64,000 nucleotides of DNA. Origin: Hypoxylon rubiginosum. Taxonomy: Eukaryota; Ascomycota; Sordariomycetes; Xylariales; Hypoxylaceae. Positions 23,319-36,800 of the stretch are shown here, in pieces (positions within the stretch are counted from its first letter, which is position 1; each line of letters starts with the position of its first letter). The notes under the pieces were generated by a model that was not told where the DNA came from, did no database searches, and worked only from the letters and a program-made list of their open reading frames with translations. The position numbers and the translations under genes are program-made. The stretch lies in NCBI GenBank assembly GCA_902806565.1, contig CADCXA010000003.1:248001-312000 (forward strand). Reading direction: 5' to 3'.

Positions 23319-24955
23319 ATGCCTTCCACAGCCGTGTGCATGAGAACCATGAGAACATATTCTCGCTACGGTTCCAATGTAGGTGAAATATTGGCCCTAT
23401 ATGAGTTTAGTACGAGTACACAATTTATTAACAGGTGTCATTCCACCCCTTGTAGCATGCTAGAATACTTGCAAGGGCTTTCTCGGCCACGTCTAGGCGC
23501 GCCGAGATTAACAAGGTGTACCCATCAGCCACCGAGGCTCTGAAGGACATGAAACCAGACTCTACGCTATTATGCGGCGGTTTTGGTCTTTGCGGTGTCC
23601 CAGATACTCTCATTAACGAAGTACTGAAGAAGCCCGAGATCACAGGCTTGACGGCGGTCTCAAATAATGCCGGCACAGACTCCTCCGGCTTGGGCCAGCT
23701 GCTAAAGACCAAGCAGATCAAGAAGATGGTCGCCAGCTACATCGGCGAAAACAAGACTTTCGAGACCATGTACCTGACAGGCGAGGTGGAGCTGGAACTC
23801 ACACCTCAAGGCACGCTGGCCGAACGCTGTGCTGCTGGCGGCAAAGGTGTCCCGGCTTTCTACACCCCGGCGGCTTTCGGCACCGTAGTGCAGACCGGCG
23901 AGCTCCCCTTGAAGAACAACAGCGACGGCACCCCTGACATATTTTCGTACCCAAAGGACGTCAAGGTTTTCAACGGCAAATCGTACCTCTTAGAGCACGC
24001 CATTGCCGGGGACTATGCATTCGTCAAGGCATACAAGGCGGACAAGCTTGGGAACTGCCAGTTCCGCCTTGCCGCCAACAACTTCAACGGCGCCATGGGT
24101 CGGAATGCCAAGATGACCATCGTGGAAGCTGAACACATCGTCGAGCCAGGCGAGATCCCGCCCGAGGCCGTCCACTTGCCGGGCATCTACGTCAAGAGGG
24201 TTATCCAGAGCACCGCGGAGAAGAACATCGAGAAGTTTACGTGGGCGAAAGACGACAGTGACGCGGACGCGAAGAAGGTGCTCGGGTCCGGCGACACGGC
24301 AGCCAAGAGGGAACGGATCGTCCGCAGGGCGGCCAAGGAGTTCAAGAACGGCATGTACGCCAACCTCGGAATCGGCATGCCCATGCTCGCGCCCGGCTTC
24401 GTGGGCCCCGAGGTCGAGGTGCAGCTGCAGTCGGAGAACGGGATCCTGGGCCTGGGCCCCTACCCGAGACAGGGCGAGGAGGACGCGGACCTGATCAACG
24501 CCGGGAAGGAGACGGTGACGCTCAAGCCGGGGGCGGCGGTGTTCGGCAGCGAGGAGAGCTTCGGGATGATCCGCAGCGGGCGCATCAACCTGACGATCCT
24601 GGGGGCCATGCAGGTCAGCGGCACGGGCGACCTGGCGAACTGGATGCTGCCCGGCAAGGTCAAGGGCTTCGGCGGCGCGATGGACCTGGTCAGCAACCCG
24701 AGCGCGACCAAGGTGGTCGTGACGATGGAGCACACGGACAAGAGGGGCAACCCGAAGATCGTGAAGCAGTGCGCCTTCCCCCTGACCGGGCGGGCCTGCG
24801 TGTCGAGGATCATCACCGAGCTCGGCGTGTTCGACGTCGACTTCGCTCACGGGCTCACCCTGGTCGAGATCGCGGACGGCGTGACCGTGGACGAGATCAA
24901 GAGCAAGACCGAGGCGCCGTTCCACGTGGCGGAGGATCTGAAGCCGATGCTATGA
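23319..24955 (+). CDS. Mitochondrial succinyl-CoA:3-ketoacid CoA transferase (SCOT)
   Basis: Two exons, 23319-23378 and 23456-24955 (77-nt intron, gtaggt/tag), give 519 aa, matching mammalian OXCT1 (520). The ATG at 23319 has a purine at -3 and is preferred over the in-frame ATG at 23340. The N-terminus is basic and Ser/Arg-rich ([19 protein letters not shown] region), typical of a mitochondrial presequence. The CoA-transferase I signature [10 protein letters not shown] and signature [10 protein letters not shown] are both present; the Glu of SENG (about residue 347) is the nucleophile forming the glutamyl-CoA thioester. The A and B subunits are fused in one chain. The enzyme swaps CoA between succinyl-CoA and acetoacetate or related acyl groups. 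Exon 1 is the least certain part. Codon GC content rises sharply after about 24180. Confidence 0.92.
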
Positions 24956-25522
24956 TTTGTCGTGTCAAAGCTGTAAAAGCTGTAAAAGCAGCCCGGCCCC
25001 TTGCAGCTGTATATAGGAGGATCTGATTCGCTTTCGAGAGCGACAATGTGCTGGGTGGTAACACAAATTTACGGTGCCTAGGATCTGATTTTTGACAATG
25101 GAAGGGCGTCGCGGCACCGTGCATCTTATAGTCTCGGCTGCATGCAGCGCACTTACTAAAATAAGAGAAAATAGTAGTTTGATCAAGTTATTTAAACCTG
25201 CATATATCGACGATTATCTTGAATGATCTAGGGTGGACCATGCCAAACGATAGGTACTGGCTACAGGTACCGAATGCACTTGAGGCACCTAAAATACATA
25301 CAATACAGGCAATCTTATGGCGGGGTTTACAACGATGGGGTACTAATACACTTGCACTAATTCTCATAAATTCTTATATTCTCATCGCCGCCCTCATCCC
25401 ACCGATGGTCACAGTTACAAACGCAACTAGTCACCCAATAAATCTAATCATTCATGAAAGCAACAAGTCGCATTTTCGTCCCTTGTTGGCTTTGAAGAAA
25501 GTTGAAGCTCGCGGCCGTCAAG
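24956..25522. other. Short intergenic region
   Basis: This contains the 3' flank of the SCOT gene and promoter of the next gene. A small frame at 25219-25530 is AT-rich, has no features and overlaps the next start; it is not called. Confidence 0.6.
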
Positions 25523-27168
25523 ATGTTTAGCCGTAACCCATCAACTCCCTCTCATAACTACGACAAGAATACCGGACAGACCTTCAAGGAATGGGTAGTG
25601 CGCCCTAGCAAGCCGGAGGAAGCAGAATGGTATCGCGTAACCAAAGGGCCGTTTGCCCCATTGTCCCCGAACAGATCTAGAGTGAAGGGCGCCCGTAGTC
25701 TTGTTGATATCGCGGTACGAGTTGCCGCGGAAAACCTTGGCTTTCTCGAGGTGGGCGATCTTGAACATCTCCCAGCGACTATGATCCATCGCATCTGGGA
25801 ATACATGAAAAAATACCGACTGTAAGTCCCCTTCAACTGGTCCAAACCTGTATAAGGCCCTTACTCACCGTTCCCAGTCCCATATCGCTGCAATCCTTCA
25901 AGATCCTCGCGAGACATCTCGAGACGCGACCGTTGCCTCAAAGTCTATGTAAGCGCGATTATAAGATACTGCACACGACTGGACCACTGGCCACGTACAT
26001 AAACCCGCTCAAGTCATCCTCCTTCGAGTTCATCGTCCATCTGACGATTACCGGCCACCACCCCTCGATCGACACCCACCAGCTCCTAGCCCTGACGGAG
26101 CTCAAGAACCTCGGCGTGCTCGAGATATTCGAACCGCTCCCTTCCCCCGACGGCACGGATAGCTTCCCCCGGGTAAGCGACGCCACCGTCAGGGCGTGGT
26201 CCGAGGAGCCGGACCCGTTCCCCGCGCTCCGCGTCATGCGGATCTGGGGCAACGACTTCACGACGAGCCGCTCCCTGCAGTACCTATCCAGGTTCCCGGC
26301 CCTCGCCATCTACGACGTCGCCGGCCTAGAGCGGGACTGGAAGAACCCCCCCCGGGTCCCCGGCTGGACGTCCAAAGAACGGAACTGGCCCGGCGGCAGC
26401 AAAAGCGTGCCCAACAAAGGCATATTCCAGGCCCTCTTCAACACCCTCTCCCTCCTCCGCGCCGACGCCGTCTACCACCCGGACTGGCACATGGACATCG
26501 GCATCGTCGAGCGCTGGGCCGAGCTGCTCTGGGCCTTCACGTCGCCGCACGAGAGCAGCCGGGTCCGCTTCGTCGACCGGGACAAGGTCGCCCTCGCCCT
26601 GCCCCCGGGCCTCGACAACGTGCGGGACTACAAGCAGCTCGCTAGCGGCGGTAGCAGCGACGGGACTACGACGACGATATTCACCCTCTGGAAGGACCGC
26701 ATCCCCCTGATCGAAGTCAACACCTCCTTCCAGACCTGGGGCTATCTGGTCTACTGCCACATCGGCCAGCTCTGGGCGGACGCCGACCTCGTCGCCGCCG
26801 CCCGGGACCCGGGCCTGCGCGACGCCGCTCGGAAAGCGGTCCTCGTCGAGTTCGGCTCCGTCATCCCGCCCCGCCCCTTCGTCGCCCTGCAGCTCGGCAC
26901 GTGCTGCCGGCGGTCGCAGCGCAAGGGCGTGGTCAACCGCGTCTGCTGCAACTACGGCACCGGCCGCAAGTTCGAAACCTACCGGACCTTCGCGCGCGCG
27001 GACTACGACCCGGCGAGCCACGCGGCGAGGGGGCGGCCGGGCGCGGTCGCCGGCGTCAAGAGGCCTGGGGGGTCGACGCGGCTGCGCCTGCCGATTCGGA
27101 AGAAGCGGAAGGTGTTTCCTATCGGGGAGTTTCAGGGCTTGGGAAATCCGAGCGCTGGGGCGGCGTGA
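25523..27168 (+). CDS. Uncharacterised protein with C-terminal nuclear localisation signal
   Basis: Two exons, 25523-25821 and 25878-27168 (56-nt intron, gtaagt/cag), give 529 aa starting MFSRNPSTP. I do not recognise a catalytic family. Residues about 75-130 contain an F-box-like pattern (LEHLPATMIHRIWEYM) followed by a region of Leu-rich strands and helices (FEFIVHLTITG, LGVLEIFEP, LRVMRIWGNDF, FPALAIYDVAG). This resembles fungal F-box/leucine-rich-like hypothetical proteins. The tail carries a strong basic motif (RKKRKVF) after a Gly/Arg-rich linker. Function could be substrate adaptor or nuclear regulator, both inferred. The second half is very GC-rich, and antisense frames are open there too, an effect of base composition. 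Confidence 0.75.
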
Positions 27169-27753
27169 AAGAGCGGAGGCGGTATGTGTGTGTGTTAGTC
27201 GGGTCCATCGGCCTCGACGCGGTTAGAGGCCGTTAACCTACTGTACCACGATTAGCCGGCTCCTCGGTTTTTTTGACCGTGTGTATAAGCATGTATATGA
27301 TAAGTGTTAGGTACTCCCGCCGAGGATTACTTAGACCTAGGTACCGATCTTGGTCTCCAAGATCTGGAGGCTCCGTCCGGATTCGCGATGATGAATCGGT
27401 GATACGGAACCTCTGGTAGGCTAGGCTGGGTGGGATAATGTGTGCCGTGATGATATGTATCAGGCGGGTCATGGGTCCTGCTGTTGGGAGAGCATAGCTA
27501 CCCCAAGGGATATCTAGGTAGGTAGGCTCCTACATGGGTGCTTTAGAGTGCCCCCTATAGATTATGTAGGTAGTTAAGGATCAGTAGGAACTCACGAAAT
27601 CAGGCAAACCGAATTTTCCCCAAATCTCGTCGCCTCTAGGTATGTACCTAGATTGTGGAAGCCCGTGTTCAATGTATGTAAAAAATCTCATGACTTTATA
27701 TTTCATTCGTACCTACATTATACATAACCCACCACCCCCCCTTTTTTCTTTCT
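27169..27753. other. Convergent intergenic region
   Basis: About 580 bp lie between two convergent 3' ends. It contains AGGTAGGTAGG words near 27515-27530 and a C-run/T-run (27728-27748) directly beyond the stop of the minus-strand gene. No gene is seen. Confidence 0.6.
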
Positions 27754-29830
27754 TCAGGAGGAATACACAATCGACAGCGTAACAGCCGTGCAGTTCCACC
27801 CGTCCACCACCGCCGTCCCGTCCCCGTCGCTCGTGATGTCGAGGCCCAGCCCGCACCCGACCCAGTACTCCTTGCCGCCCTGCTCGCAGGTCAACGCCGT
27901 TCCCGCCGTCGCATTCCCCGTCACCGTCCCGTTCGTCCCGCCGCTGCTGTTGCACTCCAGCGGCTCGTACCACCCGTGCTCCTCATTCTCAATATCGTCC
28001 AGCAGCTTCGGCGGCACGAAGTACACGGCCCCGCCCGCCGCCGCGTCCGTCAGGTTCGAGGCGATTGCCACCACCGCGCTGCCGTTCGCCACTAGACCCG
28101 CACCGCTCAGAGAGCACAGATGCGATTGCCCGGAGCCGTCTTTTTCGTCGAAGCTGAACTGCGAGGCTTGGTCTAGGGACGGGTTGAATAGCGCTTGGTC
28201 CCCGCTCAGGCGCAGGTACCACCCGTCGAAGAGGCCGCCCGGCTGGCCGACGCGGACGGCGAAGGGGGCGGATGTGGTGACGCAGGTGCTGGTGGGCGTT
28301 GCGGTGGTAGAGGTCGCGGTGGAGGTGGTGCTGTTGGCGAAGCGGACCGAGCTGGTCGTGTTGGCGAAGGGGGCTGTGGCGGTTGCGTTTAGGGATGTGG
28401 CGTTGAGGAACGGGGCTAGGGTGGTGGTGTTCAGGAATGGTGCTAAAGTGCTGTTGAGGAAGGTAACTGCTGTGCTGTTTAGGAAGGGGGCGCTTGTGAT
28501 GTTCATGGACGGCGCGGAGACCGTCGCGTTGGGCCATAGCTGTTGCGCCGTGCTGCTGATCGTGCTGTTATTTGCTGCGACCTGCGTCGAGTTGAGGAAC
28601 GGCGCTGACGTGCTGTTCAGAAAAGGGGCGCTCGTAGTAGTGGTATTCACAGATAGAAGAGCTGAAGCTGTCGAGTTCGACACGGCTGAGGCGGTCGGGT
28701 CTGATAGACCGGTCGTACTGGCTGTCGCATTGGTCACGACGGCCTGTGTGGAATTGAGAAATGGCGCGGAACTAGTTGCGTTCAGAACGCTAACGGTGAA
28801 ACCAGTTGCGCTCGCCACACCGGGATGGGTCGCTGAAGTACTAGTCGAGTTTAAGAATTTACCAGCGCTTGCTGTTGCGTTGGAAGCTGACAAGGAGTTT
28901 CCCGTATTGCTAAATCCAGTCGCACTACTAGTATGAACGAGGGAACTGATGGTGCTTGAGGTCGTAGTAAGTACGGAGTCAACTTCGGTACTCGAGGTGG
29001 CCTCTGCTACCGATGGACTCTTCAGTCTATATTTATCGGTAGATGCCGTCGAACTGCTTGTCTCTAGCAAGGGACTTGAGCTCGATGAGAGAGTTAAGCT
29101 TGAAGATACGCCCGAGCTTGTCGTATTTAGATAAACTCCGGTAGAGTTGCCGAATTTGTTACTTGTGGAATTCCCAAGTGAAGAGGCGTTAACGTAGCTA
29201 GTGATGGTGTGAATACTGGCAACCGTTGTGGTTTCCACGGCCCAAATCACTTGCGTAATGCTAGGTGTCGGTACCGTTACCGTAGTGGCAGAGATACCGA
29301 GACAAGAGCAAGCAGACTCATATGCCGTAGAAGACGCGCATAGAGAAGCATAGGACGGAATTGCCGTAGCTCTCGCAGTCACCGGATCACCGCCGCTTAC
29401 GGCCCTGCCCATTAACAAGTCAACAACTTCATGTCGTTCAAGCCACCGTTTCGATGGCTCTGAAGCAGCACTAGTAATAGTCTGCGTAGTCGTTCGTGTA
29501 GTAGTCCCAGTTGTCGTGACTGAAGTGGTACTGAAGATGGTACTATGTCTATATGTTAATGCTACTCCCGGTTCAAATATAGGCGTGTGAAAATACCTCG
29601 TAGCAGGAGTAATGGCGACTTTTAAAAATGATTCGCAGTCCTCTTCTCTTACCGAGGAGGCTGCATCTTGGATAGCTGATTTACGAATTAGTATCGCGTG
29701 AGGATGCGCGGAACGAACCTGAAGCTCTAGACACTCTGCACTTACCCTGGAGACAATCGTCAACCGCGCAATCTGCGGCCGCCCCCGTCGCTAACAATGC
29801 CGCAGCGAGAATACGACTATGTACACGCAT
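27754..29830 (-). CDS. Secreted mucin-like protein with N-glycosylation-rich APFLNST repeats
   Basis: Two exons, 29830-29746 and 29675-27754 (70-nt intron, gtaagt donor, TACTAAT branch, cag acceptor), give 668 aa. Exon 1 encodes a clean signal peptide (MRVHSRILAAALLATGAAA, cleavage before DCAVDDC) that is missing if the long downstream frame is read alone. A short Cys motif (DCAVDDCLQ...EEDC) follows. Residues about 90-480 are Ser/Thr/Val-rich, with many copies of APFLNST/FLNAT, nearly all carrying N-x-S/T sequons. The last ~170 residues form an ordered domain with conserved Gly/Trp (GGLFDGWYLRLSG, EYWVGCGLGLDI) and Cys, common at the end of fungal extracellular mucin-like proteins. There is no hydrophobic GPI tail, so it is probably secreted or loosely wall-associated. 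Confidence 0.82.
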
Positions 29831-30700
29831 ATCGTAGCGTCACCAAGTACGACTATAAATCCATAGTGGCTATAGAGAGGTTTAATCGATCTTGGGAAGA
29901 TCTTCGCTCCGGCACCAACCGAAGAGATCGGGATTTAAAAAAGGTCGGCGGAGACGCCCTTCCTTTTTTATCGGCACGATCTAACAAAAAACGTTGGAAA
30001 ACTTGGAACAACGACGTCGCATTTTAAATTGCGCTGTCATGCCAGGCCGCATGCAACGGGGCTTCCACAGCGTCATGATACCGCTAAAGTTATCGTGGGA
30101 CCAATCGTGCGAGGCCTTACCCCTGAAAAGCTGGGGTTTACCCCTGTCCGAGACTCGAGAACCCCTGGAGACTTAATAGCAAGTGTTATAGTGATATGTT
30201 TCTAGGTGTATTTATCATCTTTAGAGGGAATTTCTAACTCTTTTCTTCTTGGTCAAGTCTTGAGATATTCAACTCTACCAATTCCAAAGTAAACTAATCA
30301 TTCACGATATCGTAAAAATAGATCTGGATACTACCTGCCTACTTGTACAATGATATCGGTTCGCAATACAAGTTAATAGCTAATATTGATTTCATCCATC
30401 TAAAAGATAAAATCCAAGAGAGCGCGAAGATAGATTCTTAACGCTACTCCTCGGAAATAGATGTGCAATCATCATTTTATATGATAGCTGTTCTATATAC
30501 GTAAATGCATTTGTATATACACCCATGTTAAAGCCTAAATGAGAAGCATTATCATAATCTCATCGCTGTTTTTCCATCTCGTCGCACATCGCACCTCCCC
30601 CATCCTTCCTTAGTAAAGACCATGCCTCCATAGAAGGTACCCGGGTAGGCACCTAGGTCTAGGCAGGTAAGTAAATGCAAACTCGATTATCACAAACCCC
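29831..30700. other. Intergenic, AT-rich
   Basis: This is the promoter of the secreted mucin-like gene on the left, followed by an AT-rich stretch (30190-30560) and the 3' flank of the MFS gene. No coding or RNA feature is seen. Confidence 0.55.
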
Positions 30701-32315
30701 CTAAATCTTAACCCTCCACCCCGTCCCCGTCCTCCGCATCCGCACCACGCGCGCCGCGAGTATGAACCCCATGCCCACGAGCAGGCACCCGCCCGTGAAC
30801 CCCTGCGCGCCCTCGTACCGCCCCCCCATCGAGCCGATGATGGCGCCGGCGATCGGATTGCCCGTCAATACGGCAAAGCTGACGATCGTAAAGACCATAC
30901 CCATCCGCGTGCCTTGTTTCCGCAGGTCCGTCGTCAGGCTGCTCAGCCCCGCCGGGAACAGGCTCTGCAGCGCCCCCGCCACGATCCCGTACACGACCGC
31001 CCACCCGTACAGCTGCGGCGCCGTCCGCACCGCCATCCACGCCAGCAGCGCCGCCCCGCAGACCAGGCACGTCGGGATCATGATGTTCAGGGGCCCCACG
31101 CGGTCCGCCAGGTGGTTCGGCAGCAGCCGGCCGAGGATGCCGATCCCGTTGAGCAGCAGCAGCAGGTTCAGCGAGTCCGTGTACGACAGCGGCGGTTCTA
31201 CGGCCGCGCGGGCGAATGCCGATAAGTAGTAAAAGGCGAAGTACACGCCCCAGAAGTTGAAGAACATGCCCGCGGCGTAGAACGTGTACTCGAGCTCGCG
31301 GAAGGCGGCCCACTCGACGAGCGAGCCGGTCCGGCGCGGCGGCAGCCGCGACTTCATGAAGGCGACGGCGAAGAGCAGCGTGGCCAGCTGCACGAACCCG
31401 ATGGCCCGGACCGCCCAGCCGAAGCCGACCGTGGGCAGCAGCTGGCGCGCCATGGCCGGGAACACCAACCCGCCCGTAACAGAACCGCAGGCCGTTATGC
31501 CGATGGCGAGGGACCGCCTCTTGCTGAAGTAGGTCGAGACGGTGGAGATGGCGGGGCAGAAGACGAAGCCGCTGCCGACGCCCATGCAGATGCCCTGCGC
31601 GAGGATGAGCTGCCAGTACTGGGTGGCGGCCGAGGTGCAGAAGACGCCGAGGGTCATGAAGGCGGCGCCGCAGGCGAGCACGGGGCGGAAGAAGCCGGCG
31701 TCCGTGAGGCGGCCCGTGAAGGTGCCGATGAAGAAGGTGAGGAAGACCTGGACCGACCCGATCCACGAGATGTCGGCCGGGGGGCGGCCGAGCTGCGTCG
31801 CGTAGTACGACTGGAACACGCCGAACGAGTTGATGAAGCCCCACGTGTTCATGATGGCGAAGTGTCCGCAGAGACCTTTTTTAATTCTATTTGTCAGAAC
31901 AGAACCACTCTACTTGGGGTAGGGAGTTGGGAGATTAGGGGGGAGGTAGAGAGAAAAAGAAAGAAGGCTCACAAGCTAGCCACGCAACACGGCCCCCGTC
32001 CGGAGGCGGCCCGGGGTTCCAACTGGATTTCGTCGATATCCTGCTCAGCACCCGGCTCACGGTCCCGGCCACGCCGTCGGCCTCGGTGTTGAGGATATCG
32101 GGTTCCGGCTGTATCCTCCAGTCCTCCAGCTCCTCCTCCTCCTCCCTCGCCGGGTCTGTGAGACTGCCGCCATTATCGTGCTCTTCCTCGTCTTTTTTAC
32201 TCGGATGATGATAATGTGAAGCCTCGTGCTCCGCGGCGATCGGGCCCGCACGCTTCTCGACGTCTACTGGAAGGTCGCCGTCACTGGAACTGGGCGAGGT
32301 GGAAGACGGCATCAT
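30701..32315 (-). CDS. MFS transporter, monocarboxylate porter (MCT/Mch) type
   Basis: Two exons, 32315-31973 and 31875-30701 (97-nt intron, gtgagc/aag), give 505 aa. The join restores the family hallmark before and inside the first membrane helix: PPDGGRVAWLAC then GHFAIMNTWGFINSFGVFQ. About 12 hydrophobic segments follow. The first 100 residues are a hydrophilic, acidic cytosolic tail. Fungal members carry monocarboxylates, riboflavin or other small acids; the substrate cannot be told from sequence. The exon 2 coding strand is very GC-rich, which leaves a long antisense-like second frame open; that frame is not a gene. There is no enzyme cluster around it to suggest a pathway. Confidence 0.88.
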
Positions 32316-33873
32316 CTCGGGAGACCAATTGATATATGTTGGATAGCATGAATATCAGGCACTTTTTTTTCTTGCTTTGCTTTGTTCTTTTCCCCTAAAG
32401 TAAGGTACCTAGACACGGAATAGTATCGGCGAATAGTAGTAGCAGTATTTCTTTATCGGCTCTCAACGCAGAAAACCTCCTCTTTAAATACCTAGGTTAA
32501 GAACACTATTACAGGCTCCGCGGAGACTTGTATCATACAGCAAAATACCCATAACCGGGAGAGAAACTAAGGTCTTATGAGTCAACGCACAAAGCGGAGG
32601 GGCCAGCCTCATTAAAATAGAAGAAGAAGAAGAAGAAGAAGAAAAAGGGTCCGCTGGGGTTCTTCGTTACATTTTCCCAACCCGGAGCGAGCCCGTCGGC
32701 TATCGGTCGACCTACTTCGAGTGGGAACTCAAGGGGTCGGGGTTTGATTTTTAATAATAAAGCGGGGGCGAGATGGATTTCGATGACCGACGTTTTGTAT
32801 GTAGATACTAGGGCGTCGCATTCTTTATGTCGTGTCTCCGTTTCTCTTGCGCCCGGTAAGGGAAAGACGCGGGAGCGGGAAGCATCACCATCGACCATTT
32901 GTCATTTGTCAATGGAGTCATATAGCGATCTCGCTCGATCCACCCAACGGCTGTCCCATTGCCGGGTGCGTCTGGCGTCTATGGATAGCCCCCGATCTTG
33001 CTGAACATCCGTAGATCTAATTCGGATAATGGTCCATCTCGATTTCACATGTCTCGCTCGTGTCAGCGTGCGTAATGCAACTCTATTACAGGCCTCACCT
33101 AAGTTTCTATCTTCACTAACCTCCCAGAATACCTACGGGAATATCATCTGCACCTGCTTGTTATTCCCGGAACTTAACCAACGTCGCCCCACACCCCATT
33201 CCGCTCCAATTAGTCTTACCGACGAGAGAGCCACGGCAAAGTTTGACAAAAATGTTCTGGATAACGTCGGTTGGTAAGAAGCTTATAAACAAGCTTAAAC
33301 CTCATGTGGACCATGTCTCACGGCTCCCTTGCACGCGAATCGCACAAATATCGTCAAGGACTCTATCTGCCCTTCCGATGTCGCTGTCGCTGTCGCTACC
33401 TAGGTAGTCACCAGCTCTTCGGCTATTTGCTATCTTGTCTAAAGTAAGGGTGATAGGACATACACCGCCGTCTATATTCACGCGTCGAGGTAAACTACCA
33501 AGTATTCTAATTACATACCACACTGAGATACCTGCCCATTAGATAAGACATGAGGCTCGGGTACTTCATACTAGAATGCACCATGTCACCATCACACTCC
33601 ATGTTCAACGCAAGTCGGGTAGGAATCAGTCTAGCGACATTTCTCTGATCTAAGGTAAATGATTACGATAGTACATGAAGGCAGACCATCGACCAAAATT
33701 GTCACCATGTCCGACCTCATCTCTCGCAATTCCTCCCACGTACGTATTACTCCGTAGACCTAGGCCATAACCTTGTCTACAATCTCAATCTCGAGCAAAC
33801 TCCTCGACGGGGCAGCAAATTAAGTCATATCTTGAGTACCAAATTTCCACCTACAGCACGCCGACCCTGCAGC
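32316..33873. other. Intergenic with AAG microsatellite
   Basis: About 1.5 kb between the MFS gene promoter (left) and the 3' end of the large repeat protein (right). An (AAG)n run occurs at 32619-32643. Frames at 32744-33004 and 33029-33277 lack features. A near-palindromic CTACCTAGGTAG word occurs near 33398. Confidence 0.55.
32619..32643. repeat. (AAG)n trinucleotide microsatellite
   Basis: Eight tandem AAG units are visible, in the upstream region of the MCT-type transporter gene. Confidence 0.92.
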
Positions 33874-36800
33874 TCAACCACGGAACAGGGCGAAGTCCAA
33901 GGCTCTCGAGATGACCTTGCGACCTCCAGGAACGTCCTCGCGCTTGGAAACGGAATCGCGCACCTTGGATCGACAGACGGCCTTCTCGCATTGATTGTCC
34001 GACCAGCCAAGAGAAAGGTCATCCGCCCACCACATTCTGGGCTTGTCATTCACATTGAGCGTGACTTGGAACGACGTCAGCTTCTCAAAATCAACCAATT
34101 CGACAGGAACCAGCTTGCAATGGCTCGACTTGGGGCACGCTTCGACTTCAGCCGTCTCCCAGACCACCTCTGTCTCCTGTTGGGATCGTTCATCGAATCG
34201 CAATCCGGTGAAGTTGAAAACACAAGGTTTATCCCTCGAGTCGCATCCAACGCTGAAGCTGTACAAGTTGAATGGGAAGCAGGCTGACGATGTCTGAGGT
34301 CCGACACTGATCGTTGCCGAATCCGGGGCCGTCCCTTGCTCAGATTGGTTCAAGAGCGATCCTGGTGTGAATTGAAGCATGAGATTGCCAGAAGATGGGT
34401 CATAGGGTGCGGGAGGCGGGGGGAGGACGCTAAATCCTTGCGAGAAGTAGAATCGATGATAGGGGCTGAACAATGGCATCGGTCCAACGTTCGGGTCAGC
34501 ACCGGATCCGCCAAGGGGTGGAAGGTCGTCAAACTAATCACAATGTCAGCTACCGTTCGCAATATCTCAATAGGAGAAGCCTCGTTACTTACGTTGAAGG
34601 TGAAATCGCCCACGTCAGCATGATTTCCACATGCACTTGGTGCGGGTTCGACACTCGCGGTAGATGAGCTAGGGACCGAGCCAAGCGATCGCACAACAAT
34701 GGTCGATAGGGTTGACGGAATGGGTAGTTCGACATTGTCTCGAGCAGAAAAGGCATATCCGCCATCGGAAGGACTGGTAAGGAAGACAGTTTGAGTAGGA
34801 GCGTCAAAGATACTTGGCTCTTGTCCCGTAGCGCTGGTGTCAATACCGTGTATTGTATCGACTTGAGCACACCAGGTGAAAGTTCTCGACGCCAATGTCA
34901 TCGTGGTCGTCTGGTCACAAACAACAGAATCCCCGGTCGGCTCGGGGGCTTGCTCGGAGGCTTGCTCGGAGGCTAGAGCGGTAGGTACAGAAACTGGCGG
35001 AGGAAAACTGACGGGCGGGATGGATACCTGAGGGCCAGCTTCTGTGGTGTCGGGACATGGCGTGGAAGTCGACCCAGCTCCAGATGCGCTCGCATTCCAA
35101 CCACTGGTGGGTACAGCAGACCATGGGGCCCGCGAAGTGAAAGTGTTGGTTGGCAAAGCTCCCGACTCGCCCTCGGGAACAGTGACTGTGCGTGTTGGCA
35201 GGCTGACCGTAGGATGACCAGCTCCATATCCGCCAAGTGGGGGCACGTCAGTACCGGTGGCAGCATTGGTGCCTTGGTTGGCGTCAGAGTTACCTGCATC
35301 AGAGCCGGCTGAAGGGCTTCCTCCGTAACCCCCTGGGTTGGAAACGGTGACGGTGACGACGCCAGATTCAGCAGGGTTGGAAGTGAGACCTTGCCCTCCT
35401 GAACCGCCATCAGGTCCTGTCGGCACACCAGGGGCAGTCAGAGTGATTGTTGGCAGTGAGGCACTACCTTCACCGTTGCCTCCAGATCCTCCAGAAGGAT
35501 TCTCAGGGCCACTCCCACTGGAAAATGGCGACGATGCACTACCTCCGTTGCCGCTGCCAGACCCTCCGGATGGGTATCCAGGCTCAGTCACGGTGATCGT
35601 TGGGAGCTGTGAGTTTCCTCCGTTGCCGCCGGGTCCTTCAGATGGGTTGCCAAGGACAGTGATAGTTACTGCTGTTGGCGACGAGCCACTCCCTCCATTA
35701 CCTCCAGCAGTACCGCCGTTGGTGCCGGTCGCAGCGACAGTGTTGGGCTGAAGTCCACTATCCGTGCAAGGCGTTGAGCCCTGACCTTGCGACTCTCCAG
35801 GGTTGCCTGCTGATTCGCCTGGTGCTGTGACTGTGATAGTCTGAGGGCCATTCGGGCCACCTGAACCTCCAAGACCGCCTGCAGAACCGCTTGGTGATCC
35901 GCCTAGTGTTGTTAGTGCGATGCTAGAAAATATCGGAAGGAATACTTACCTCCAGAGCCTCCTGGACCTCCGGCAGGGTTGCTTGGAGACCCGCCCGGTG
36001 CAGTCACTGTAATGGTTTGCGGGACATTCTGGCCACTCAGTTGTCCAGGTCCGCCGGCAGAGTTGCTTGGTGAATAGTCTGGCACAGTTAGAGTAATGGT
36101 CTCTGGGATGACTTGACCACCTGGTTCAGTAATGGAGACGGTGATGACAGTTGGGGTGGAAGTCACTTCTGGCCAGGGCGAACCGTTGGGCGACACTCCT
36201 GGGATTGTTAGAGTTATGGTCTCGGGGATAACTTGACCACCTGGTTCAGTAATAGGAACGGTGATGACAGTTGTCTCTGGGCAAGGTGAGCCGTTGGGGT
36301 TGCTTGGTGACTCGCCGGGTTCCGTGAGGGTAATGGTCTGAATGGGATTGTCGCCGCCTGGACCTCCTGATCCGCCGGCAGGATTGCTTGGAGACCCTCC
36401 TGGTGCTGTTACGGTGATGGTCTGAGGGACACTCTGCGCGCCTGCGCCGCCGGCACCGCTGCCAGGACTGTTTCCAGCATCGGTGCCAGTGGCTGACGAA
36501 CCAGCTCCCGAGCCAGCTCCCGTACCAGCTCCGGTCTCCTCTGGGCACGGCGAACTGTCGGAGTTGCCTGGTGATTCGCCAGATGATCCGCCGGACGATC
36601 CGCCAGGAACTGTCACAGTGATAGTTAGTGGACCGCTCTGTCCGCCCGAGTTTCCAGGACCTCCAGGACTTCCAGAGCCTCCAGGGTATCCAGAACCTCC
36701 AGAACCGCCAGGACCCTCTGCCGAATTGCTTGGTGAACCTCCGGGTGCGGTCAGCGTGATTGTTTGAGGAACACCTTGACCAGATAGGCCCCCGGGACCA

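Noticed and set aside
26196..27236. Additional genes in other frames of the GC-rich exons (also at 30708-31844, 19377-20007, 23990-24925 and 41570-41929)
   Set aside because: These long frames overlap well-supported genes, have Arg/Ala/Pro-biased composition and result from high GC content; no domains are present.
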